Shown here: in pieces, positions 1 through 6,118 of the stretch | Position numbering within the stretch: the first letter of the stretch is position 1 | How the letters are laid out: every line of letters starts with the position of its first letter | Source of the DNA: Burkholderiales bacterium UBA1834 | Lineage (GTDB): Bacteria; Pseudomonadota; Gammaproteobacteria; Burkholderiales; Burkholderiaceae_C | DNA: 37,396 nucleotides | Assembly (NCBI GenBank): GCA_002339015.1 | Contig: DDJC01000095.1 | Coordinates: 1 to 37,396 of the forward strand | Direction: 5' to 3' | Notes under the pieces: generated by a model | Databases searched by the model: none | The model's input: only the letters and a program-made list of their open reading frames with translations | Told to the model about the DNA's origin: nothing | Made by a program: the position numbers and the translations under genes

Positions 1-99
1 CTTACATCCGAACGCCTATCAAGAAATCTGGCCGGTTTCAGCACAATGACTCCATCGACAACGCAGCGACACCCGCTGATAGCCCAGGAGCCAGACGCC

Positions 100-420
100 A
101 TGAACAACGACCAGATCCTCGCCGAAATCCGCGAAACCAACCTGTCCTACCTGATGCTGGCCCAGAGCCTGATCCGCTCGGACCGCGAGCAGGCGCTGTT
201 CCGCCTGGGCCTGTCCGAATCGGCCGCCGACATCATCAACGCCCTGAGCCCGGCGCAGATCCTCAAGGTCGCCTCCAGCAACACCCTGGTGTGCCGCATG
301 CGCATCGACGACGACCTGGTCTGGGGCCTGCTGACCAACCATGGCAAGGGTGGCAACGACAGCGTCTCCCGCCTGCACGCCAACATCCTGATGGCCGGCC
401 GCCATCAAGAGACCGTCTGA
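100..420 (+). CDS. flhD: Flagellar transcriptional regulator FlhD
   Basis: FlhD forms the FlhD4C2 activator with FlhC, which with sigma70 switches on class II flagellar operons. The 106-residue product is close to the family length and is rich in helices; the segment SYLMLAQSLIRSDREQA and the later ILKVASSNTLVCRMR stretch are typical FlhD. An in-frame ATG lies upstream at 46, but the ATG at 100 is chosen because an AGGAG ribosome-binding site (86-90) sits 9 bases before it and the protein then starts like known FlhD (MNNDQILAEI). flhC follows 61 bases downstream on the same strand, so this is an flhDC operon. The promoter region is mostly cut off by the window edge. Confidence 0.92.
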   Translation: MNNDQILAEIRETNLSYLMLAQSLIRSDREQALFRLGLSESAADIINALSPAQILKVASSNTLVCRMRIDDDLVWGLLTNHGKGGNDSVSRLHANILMAGRHQETV

Positions 421-481
421 GTTCTTGTTGTCCCTGCCGCTGACCTGACCGACTGACCGAACGATTTCCCGGAGACCCGCC

Positions 482-1018
482 ATGCGCACCAAGAGCCTGT
501 TGACCGAAGCCAAGCAAATCGAACGCGCCGTCACCCTGATCAACCTGGGTGCCCGCCTGCAGGTGCTGGAATCGGAAACCGACATGTCCTACGAGCGCCT
601 GCTGCGTCTGTACAAGGAAGTCTCCGGCAAGTCGCCGTCGAAGGGCCAGCTGCCTTTCTCGACCGACTGGTTCATGACCTGGCAGCCCAACATCCACGCC
701 AGCCTGTTCCTCAACATCCACGAGTACCTGAACAAGGCCGCCGAGATCGACGAGATCGACACCGTGATCAAGGCCTACCAGCTCTACCTGGAACAGACGC
801 AATCCCAAGGCCTGGAGCCCCTGCTGTCGGTGACCCGCGCCTGGCGCCTGGTCAAGTTCATCGACAACGGCATGCTGACCATGACCAAGTGCTCCAAGTG
901 CGCCGGCCACTTCGTGACGCATCCGCATGAGGTCGCCCGCCACTTCGTGTGCGGCCTGTGCAACCCGCCGGCACGTGCCGGCAAGGGCAAGGCTGCCGGT
1001 GGCATCCAGATGCACTGA
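482..1018 (+). CDS. flhC: Flagellar transcriptional regulator FlhC
   Basis: This is the DNA-contacting zinc-binding partner of FlhD in the flagellar master regulator. The 178-residue protein has four cysteines at 137, 140, 157 and 160 (CSKC ... CGLC), the known zinc ligands of FlhC at the family's usual positions. The N-terminal half contains the family segment DMSYERLLRLYKEVSGKSP. A GGAG motif lies about 8 bases before the ATG. It is second in the flhDC operon and is followed by a strong terminator at 1090. No other flagellar or chemotaxis gene is in the window, so the regulon lies elsewhere. Confidence 0.95.
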   Translation: MRTKSLLTEAKQIERAVTLINLGARLQVLESETDMSYERLLRLYKEVSGKSPSKGQLPFSTDWFMTWQPNIHASLFLNIHEYLNKAAEIDEIDTVIKAYQLYLEQTQSQGLEPLLSVTRAWRLVKFIDNGMLTMTKCSKCAGHFVTHPHEVARHFVCGLCNPPARAGKGKAAGGIQMH

Positions 1019-1087
1019 ACCGCCTGGTGCACTGAACCCCAGTTTTCTCCGCTTGTCTCCTCCTGGCGCGCAATCCAGTTTGCGCTT

Positions 1088-2038
1088 TCAACGGGCTCCT
1101 TCAACGGAGCCCGTTTTTTTTGTTGCCGCGGGCGCAGCCTTCACAAAGGCCACCACGTCGTCGAGCACCGGGGCCATGCGGTGCAAGGGGCGTGAGAAGG
1201 CACCGATCAGCGTGAGATGGTCCACGCCGTCATAGCGCCTGAAGACCACCGGAACACCCAGCAATTCGAGCCTGGCCGCCAGGTGCCCGCTGTTGGTGTC
1301 TGGGTTGACCTGGCTGTCGACATTGGCCACGCCCAGGAAGGTGCGTGAGGCCCGGGCCGAGGCGTGCACGATGGGCTGCGACTCGCGCGGCACATCGGGG
1401 TGGTGGAACACCGGCTGCACCGACTTGTCCTTGAGGGGGATGAAGTCGTAGGGGCCCGCCAGGCCCACCCAGCCGGCCAGTTCGGTGATGTGGTGCCCCT
1501 GCTGCGCCAGCCAGCGCTCGTCCAGCGCCACCATGGCGGCGTTGTAGGCCCCCGCGCTGTGCCCCATCACCAGCACTTTGCGCGGGTTGCCGCCGTGGCG
1601 GTCGGCATGGTCCAGCGCATAGGCCACGGCCTGGGCGCTGTCCGGCAGGAAATCGGGGTAGCGCACCTCGGGGTAGAGGCGGTAGCTGCTGGACATCAGC
1701 ACGATGCCGCGCGAGGCCAGCGCCTCGCCCAGGAACTTGTACTGGTCACGGCTGCCCTTCTGCCAGGAGCCGCCATGGATGAAGACAACCACCGGCCAGC
1801 CGCCTGCCGGTGGCGTGCCCAGCGGGCGGTAGACATCAACCTGGTTGGCCGGCAGCGGGCCAAAGGACACATCGCGGGTGAGTGCGAAGGTGTCGCCGGG
1901 CGTGACGGCGTTGATCAGTTTGACGGGCGAGCAGCCGGACAGCAGGGCCAGCGCGGCAAGGGCCACGCCCACAGGCGCACGACGCAGGGTGCCGACATGG
2001 TACCTAAAGCGCGATGGTGTTCTTTTGGATGCAGGCAT
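1088..2038 (-). CDS. Alpha/beta hydrolase lipoprotein (carboxylesterase-like)
   Basis: A 316-residue alpha/beta-fold hydrolase likely to cleave carboxyl esters. A lipobox LLSGC puts the lipidated cysteine at residue 36, so it should be a membrane-anchored lipoprotein. The oxyanion motif HGGSW (88-92) and nucleophile elbow GHSAG (Ser161) are clear, and a C-terminal DGVDH supplies the likely histidine. The order matches hormone-sensitive-lipase/BD-FAE type esterases. The reading frame continues upstream to 2080, which would overlap the preceding gene; the ATG at 2038 gives a 23-base gap and a sensible, though rather long, signal peptide. No clear Shine-Dalgarno is seen. It follows the FAD oxidase gene and is probably cotranscribed with it. 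Substrate unknown. Confidence 0.82.
   Translation of the reverse strand: MPASKRTPSRFRYHVGTLRRAPVGVALAALALLSGCSPVKLINAVTPGDTFALTRDVSFGPLPANQVDVYRPLGTPPAGGWPVVVFIHGGSWQKGSRDQYKFLGEALASRGIVLMSSSYRLYPEVRYPDFLPDSAQAVAYALDHADRHGGNPRKVLVMGHSAGAYNAAMVALDERWLAQQGHHITELAGWVGLAGPYDFIPLKDKSVQPVFHHPDVPRESQPIVHASARASRTFLGVANVDSQVNPDTNSGHLAARLELLGVPVVFRRYDGVDHLTLIGAFSRPLHRMAPVLDDVVAFVKAAPAATKKTGSVEGAR
1090..1121 (+). terminator. Rho-independent terminator of flhDC
   Basis: Perfect 10-bp stem (1090-1099 with 1106-1115), 6-base loop, then a run of T to 1121. The U-tract is only on the plus strand, so it ends flhDC. The stem overlaps the last codons and stop of the convergent esterase gene. Confidence 0.9.
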
Positions 2039-2061
2039 GGACCACAGCGTAGCCGCTGGCT

Positions 2062-3480
2062 TCACAGGTAGCGCGCCCAAAGGGCATTCGAGAAACGGCC
2101 CGCCGGGTCGTGCCGGCGCTTGAGTTCGCGCAGGGCCGCAGCCTCCGGGTAGGCCTGGTCGAACTGGGCGCGGGTGGCGTGCAGCTGGTAAGGCAGGTAG
2201 TAGCGGCCCTCGTGCCGCAGGGCCAGGTCGATCAGGCTGCGTGTCCAGTCACCAACGGCGCGGCAGGTGGGCTCGCTCGTGCCCTGCTTGTAATAGATGA
2301 CGAAGGAGAAGACTTCTTCGCGCGCCCAGGGCAGCAGCGCGTCGGCATCCGGCGGCGAGTGGCGGATGGACACGTTGAGCACCTCGGCACATGGGGTATT
2401 GAGCAAGGGCGCCAGCGCACGCACATAGGGCATGAAGTGCCGCGGCGGGATGAAGTACTCCTGCAGCACATAGGTGGAGGCGGCACGCGAGCCGGGTTCC
2501 AGCTCGGCCACGTCCAGGCTGGCCTCACGGTTGCGCCAGACGATGCGCTCACCGCCCAGGCGCAGGGGTTGGATCACGCTACGGCGCAAGGCACCGCCAC
2601 CGGGCAGCTCCGTCATGGCCCAGATCACGCCACGTTCCAGCGCATAGGAACGGTCACGCGGCTGCAGGCGCTGGGTGTCGGTCGGGGCCTTGTCGGTACG
2701 GCGCCAGGTGATGGCCGTGGGCGCATCGAACAAGGGCGGCATCAGATCGGCGTTGTGCATCACGGCGCGGGCGTTGCCGCGCACCTCGCGGTTGAAGAAG
2801 TCCACATAGCCGCTCAAGGGCACGGCATGCACCTCGCGTTCGATGCAGGTGTTGTCCACCAGATCCAGCTCCACCTCGGTGATGGCTGCCAGGGCACCAT
2901 AGCCCCCCAACGCCGCACGGAACAGCTCGGCATTCTGCTGACGGCTGGCCTCCGCCACACGGCCATCGGCCAGCACCAGTTGCAGCGCACGCACCGAGCC
3001 GGCCACGGGCCCGTTGCCCACGTAGCGCCCATGCGCATTGACCGACACTGCGCCGCCCACAGTGAAGTTGGCGTAGCTCTGCATGGTCTTGATGGCCAGA
3101 TGGTGCGGGTCGATCACATCCTGCAGGTCGCGCCAGCGCATGCCGGCCTGCACGCGCACGCGTTTGGCAGCCGGGTCCAGCCAGACCAGGCTATTGAGAC
3201 GCCGCATGTCCAGGTGCAGGCCCCCGTCGATGGCGACCTGGCCACCCATGCTGTAGCGCCCACCGCCAACCGACACCTTGCCCGGCCAGGCGGTGATGGC
3301 CTTGGCCACCTCGGCCGTGGTCTGCGGGGTGGCGATGCGGGCCACGCGCACGTCGTACAGGCGCGTGACGTTGGCGATGGTGAGCTGATCCGCCGTGAGG
3401 GCCAACGCGCGCAAGGGTTGCGCGACCACCAGGCCGGCGGTGAGCAGGGCCTGCTGCAGCAGTGTGCGGCGGGTCAGCAT
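2062..3480 (-). CDS. Exported FAD-binding oxidoreductase (PCMH/VAO family)
   Basis: A 472-residue flavoprotein of the vanillyl-alcohol-oxidase/PCMH fold. The glycine-rich segment VGGGRYSMGGQ (71-81) and the later ANFTVGGAVSVNAHGR segment bind FAD in this family. The N-terminus TRRTLLQ plus a hydrophobic stretch ending near ALA resembles a twin-arginine signal, consistent with export of a folded, cofactor-loaded enzyme. The C-terminus (HDPAGRFSNALWARYL) is the usual end of D-arabinono-lactone oxidase-like and DprE1-like members. An AGAGGA ribosome-binding site lies about 8 bases before the ATG. It is upstream of the esterase lipoprotein in a probable two-gene operon. The substrate, likely a sugar or alcohol, cannot be read from sequence. 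Confidence 0.82.
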   Translation of the reverse strand: MLTRRTLLQQALLTAGLVVAQPLRALALTADQLTIANVTRLYDVRVARIATPQTTAEVAKAITAWPGKVSVGGGRYSMGGQVAIDGGLHLDMRRLNSLVWLDPAAKRVRVQAGMRWRDLQDVIDPHHLAIKTMQSYANFTVGGAVSVNAHGRYVGNGPVAGSVRALQLVLADGRVAEASRQQNAELFRAALGGYGALAAITEVELDLVDNTCIEREVHAVPLSGYVDFFNREVRGNARAVMHNADLMPPLFDAPTAITWRRTDKAPTDTQRLQPRDRSYALERGVIWAMTELPGGGALRRSVIQPLRLGGERIVWRNREASLDVAELEPGSRAASTYVLQEYFIPPRHFMPYVRALAPLLNTPCAEVLNVSIRHSPPDADALLPWAREEVFSFVIYYKQGTSEPTCRAVGDWTRSLIDLALRHEGRYYLPYQLHATRAQFDQAYPEAAALRELKRRHDPAGRFSNALWARYL

Positions 3481-3606
3481 GCGGGTGTCCTCTGAATTGG
3501 TGGTGTTCAGGGGTGCATCCTAGCCGGCCTTCTCATGGGGCTGCGCCAGGTGGGTGGCAGATGGCCCGGGTGCTGCGTTTGCCTTGCACAGGCACCGGCC
3601 ACCCTG

Positions 3607-3633
3607 AAAAAAGCCGCGCATCTGCGCGGCTTT
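3607..3633 (-). terminator. Rho-independent terminator of the proQ-like gene
   Basis: A 10-bp perfect stem (3610-3619 with 3624-3633) with loop ATCT. On the minus strand it is followed by six T (plus-strand A run 3607-3612). It lies 35 bases past the stop of the ProQ/FinO gene. Confidence 0.85.
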
Positions 3634-3667
3634 CGTTCGATGCGGCCACCCGGCCATCACCACAGGA

Positions 3668-4651
3668 TCACTCCGGCTTGCCAGGCTCGCTGGGGGTGTT
3701 GTCCTGCGGCTTGCTGGCATCAGCGGGTGCCGCGTTGCGCGGTGCTCGCGGCTGGCCATCGCGTTTCTGCGGGCGTTGCTGCGCGTTCGGGCCCTGGCCT
3801 TGACGGGAAGGACGGTCACCACGCGGGCCACCGCCACCGCCTTCAGGGCGACCACGGCGGTCATCGCCCCGGGTGTCGCGGCGGTCACCAGGGCGTTGCT
3901 CACCGGCACGGGCGCCACCGTGGCCACCGCCGCGGTGCCCACCACGGTCACCGCGGTCATCACGGCGCTGATCGCCATGCTCATGGCGCGGGCGGCCATG
4001 GCCATGCGGTGGGCGGCCCTGCGGCGCAGGCGGGCGCTCCGCGGCTTCCTTGCGGGCCAGCGCCAGCAGTTCGGGCAGTTGCTCGGCCGTGATGCCCTTG
4101 AGCGCGCAGAAGTTGGCTTCTGTGAGCTTGGTGGTCTGGAAATCGCGCAGCAGCGCCGCGCGGTTACGGCGCGCCTGGTCTTCTTCGCGGCGGGCGGCGT
4201 CTTCCTGGGCGCGGCGAGCATCCTGGTTGGCGCGGCGGCGGGCCAGCTCGTCGGCAGCCACCTTGCGGTGCTCTTCGGTCAGCTCGCCAGCGGGCTGGCC
4301 ATCCAGGTCGAAGCGCTGCGTGCCCTTGGACACGGCAATCAGGTAGGAGGTGGCGCCCGTGTGGCGGCGCAGGAACGCCGACAGCACGGCCTTGGTGAAG
4401 ACACCGGGTGCGCGCTCCTGGATGTCGGCCTGGATGCGCAGCTTCAACGGTTTGGCACCGCCGGTGAACAGGGCCGGGAAGAGCTGCTTGAGGCGCTCGC
4501 CCGCGGCGGCGGGGCTCATCTCTTCGGCCTTGGCGGGCGCTTCGGCCACCGGCGCGCCCGCAGCGGCCTGCTCGGCGGAGGCCGGCGCGGGCGCGGCTTC
4601 GGGCGACGCGGCGTTGTCGTGGTCAGGCGTGGAAGGGGTCGAAGAGGACAT
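3668..4651 (-). CDS. proQ: ProQ/FinO-family RNA chaperone with long RG/H-rich tail
   Basis: A 327-residue protein. After an Ala/Pro-rich N-terminal stretch (about 1-47), residues 48-145 match the ProQ/FinO domain (GERLKQLFPALF; KPLKLRIQADIQER; FLRRHTGATSYL), which binds structured small RNAs and mRNA 3' ends. A charged helix follows (about 130-170), then a short conserved block (FCALKGITAEQLPELLALA). The last ~115 residues are a disordered tail full of GDRRG, RGGHRGGGH and GRP motifs. The ATG at 4651 gives MSSSTPSTP; the frame stays open to 4846 but the upstream part is unlike the family. DUF1289 is upstream on the same strand with a 145-base gap. Symbol by family only; it may equally be called a FinO/ProQ domain protein. 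Confidence 0.85.
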   Translation of the reverse strand: MSSSTPSTPDHDNAASPEAAPAPASAEQAAAGAPVAEAPAKAEEMSPAAAGERLKQLFPALFTGGAKPLKLRIQADIQERAPGVFTKAVLSAFLRRHTGATSYLIAVSKGTQRFDLDGQPAGELTEEHRKVAADELARRRANQDARRAQEDAARREEDQARRNRAALLRDFQTTKLTEANFCALKGITAEQLPELLALARKEAAERPPAPQGRPPHGHGRPRHEHGDQRRDDRGDRGGHRGGGHGGARAGEQRPGDRRDTRGDDRRGRPEGGGGGPRGDRPSRQGQGPNAQQRPQKRDGQPRAPRNAAPADASKPQDNTPSEPGKPE

Positions 4652-4796
4652 GAAAAGGGCGCAGGCACAGGCGCGAGAGACGGAACGAAGGGCAGATTGT
4701 GCCTCCAAAGGCCCGTGTGCGCCCAGGTGGCCCGACAAGGTGGCCGGCACGGCCTGGCGTGCGCTTGCTGCTGACGCTGCAGCGCGCCAGGGGCAC

Positions 4797-5033
4797 TCAG
4801 TCCTGAGTCGCGTCCTCCAGGGGCGCCCGTCGCCAGTCACGCTCATGGCGCCGCACCTCGGCCTGCGCCACGCACTCGGCGCGCTGCGCTTCGGACATCG
4901 TGCGCCACTGGCGGATGTCCTCCAGCGTACGGCCGCAGCCTACGCACACCTCGTCCTGGTCCAGTGCGCAACGGCGCACGCAGGGGCTGGCCACGGGGGC
5001 CAGATCAAGAGACGATGGCAAGGACAGGGGCAT
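4797..5033 (-). CDS. DUF1289 family small cysteine-rich protein
   Basis: A 78-residue protein with the DUF1289 core SPCVRRC ... CVGCGRTLEDI, giving cysteines at 18, 22, 30 and 33 that could bind a metal, followed by the usual WRTMSEAQR helix. The function of the family is unknown; members are often found near redox or RNA-related genes. It is encoded upstream of the ProQ-like gene on the same strand. Confidence 0.85.
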   Translation of the reverse strand: MPLSLPSSLDLAPVASPCVRRCALDQDEVCVGCGRTLEDIRQWRTMSEAQRAECVAQAEVRRHERDWRRAPLEDATQD

Positions 5034-5244
5034 GCGCCCGATTGTGCCGCGCGGCGTGACAGCGGTTCAATCCCACACGGGCCTCATGTCAACACTCAAT
5101 TTCAGTCAGGTGGACATTCCAGCAGCCGTTGCTAACGTTGTGTCAGACGCCATGGGCTCTCGACTCTCTCGATGGGCATCGCAGGTGTCGCCCCAGAGCT
5201 GCCGCGAAGTACGCAGCCATCTTCAACCCTCAGGAGTGAACACC

Positions 5245-5565
5245 ATGCCCAATCCCATCATCGCCAAGGCCATCCAGCGCATGAAGGAAGCCTACGACGA
5301 GTATGACGACGAACTCGATGCCCTCGGCAGGGCCCAGGATGAGATCGACGCAGCCATGAACGGCATCAACGTGCTGCACAAGGCCTTGATCCTCGCCCCC
5401 GGCGATGCCAGGGTCCGAGCCAAGCTGGATACCAAGCAGAACGCCATCGTTGCCGCCCAGCGCAAGCACCATCAGATCCACGACAAGTGCGAAGATCTGT
5501 ACAAGTCGTACCAGCAGGCGTACGACAACTACGAGAAGCTGGGCGAAAAGGTCGGCTTCGACTGA
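5245..5565 (+). CDS. Hypothetical small coiled-coil protein
   Basis: A 106-residue soluble protein with no recognised family. It is almost entirely charged helix: an N-terminal heptad-like segment (YDEYDDELDALGRAQDEID), a short break with LAPGDARVRAK, then a second long helix rich in Lys, Gln, His and Tyr. The ATG at 5245 is preceded by a good AGGAG site (5232-5236), which marks this as the real start although the frame is open from 4900. A possible promoter lies at 5111-5138 (TGGACA, 16 bases, TAACGT), but it is weak. It could be a helical hairpin that oligomerises or binds a partner. Confidence 0.72.
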   Translation: MPNPIIAKAIQRMKEAYDEYDDELDALGRAQDEIDAAMNGINVLHKALILAPGDARVRAKLDTKQNAIVAAQRKHHQIHDKCEDLYKSYQQAYDNYEKLGEKVGFD

Positions 5566-5608
5566 CTGCGCACAGCTGCGGGCGATACATGCGAGGCCAA
5601 TGCGGTCA

Positions 5609-5637
5609 TTGCAGGCGTTCTTGCACAGGCGCACAAT
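5609..5637 (+). promoter_or_regulatory. Possible sigma70 promoter
   Basis: TTGCAG (5609-5614) and CACAAT (5632-5637) are separated by exactly 17 bases. It would start a short transcript covering a 33-codon ORF and ending at the terminator at 5872. The -10 box is only a 4/6 match. Confidence 0.3.
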
Positions 5638-5721
5638 TCACACCGCAGCGAAAACGGCTGTTGTCTTCCGTTCCGTCGTCAGGCATTCGTCACCAAGCCA
5701 TAGCGCCCCAAGGCATTCACC

Positions 5722-5823
5722 ATGATCTTCAACCCCGCGTTCACGGCCGGCCAGCGCGCGCTTCGTTCAACCGAAGCGAGCCTGCCCGTGGGTGAGCGCA
5801 CGACGACCGCCTTGCAGCAATAG
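5722..5823 (+). CDS. Possible 33-residue small protein or leader peptide
   Basis: A short ORF encoding MIFNPAFTAGQRALRS... followed by a mixed Thr/Glu/Gln tail. It has only a weak AAGG ribosome-binding site but sits between a possible promoter (5609-5637) and a clear terminator (5872-5908), so it may be the coding part of a tiny transcript. I do not recognise it. The same stretch could instead be a small RNA. Confidence 0.3.
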   Translation: MIFNPAFTAGQRALRSTEASLPVGERTTTALQQ

Positions 5824-5871
5824 CCTTTCGACGTCACACGTCCGGAGGGCTGTGGGCCTTCCCGGCACCCC

Positions 5872-5908
5872 GCCCCGGTCGGCCCCGCCACCGGGGCTTT
5901 TGTTTTTT
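5872..5908 (+). terminator. Rho-independent terminator upstream of the EF-G leader
   Basis: GC-only stem GCCCCGGT (5872-5879) with ACCGGGGC (5890-5897), 10-base loop, then a T-rich run TTTGTTTTTT. It separates the upstream small ORFs from the EF-G paralogue and could act as an attenuator if EF-G is read from the upstream promoter. Confidence 0.8.
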
Positions 5909-5933
5909 CAACCCGTCACAGGACCCGACCGCC

Positions 5934-6044
5934 ATGCGCACCTACGACAAGCTGATCGCCACGATTCACGCGGCCAAGGCCCGGGCCTGCTTGCGCCCGC
6001 GCTTTGGCCTGCACGTCGCTTCACGGCAAGCGAACGGCGGCTAG
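5934..6044 (+). CDS. Possible 36-residue leader peptide ahead of EF-G
   Basis: A short ORF (MRTYDKLIATIHAAKARACL...) with a weak AGGA site upstream. Its stop codon (6042-6044) touches the left arm of a hairpin (6043-6049 with 6074-6080) in the leader of the EF-G paralogue, so its translation could influence which RNA fold forms. It is basic and alanine-rich and resembles no known protein. Confidence 0.3.
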   Translation: MRTYDKLIATIHAAKARACLRPRFGLHVASRQANGG

Positions 6045-6117
6045 CCCCCTGACAGACGCGGATCTTTCCGCCGGGGGGCTGACCACAGTTACCCCGGCTC
6101 ATTTTTTGAAAGATCCG
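6043..6117 (+). promoter_or_regulatory. Candidate RNA switch in the leader of the EF-G paralogue
   Basis: Two mutually exclusive folds are visible. Fold A has outer arms AGCCCCC (6043-6049) and GGGGGCT (6074-6080) with an inner GCGGA (6058-6062)/TCCGC (6067-6071) stem. Fold B pairs CGGATCTTTC (6059-6068) with GAAAGATCCG (6108-6117), 10 perfect pairs. The right arm of fold B is the only purine-rich stretch before the ATG at 6119, so fold B would hide the ribosome-binding site. Regulation is inferred, not shown. Confidence 0.45.
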
Positions 6118-6118
6118 T

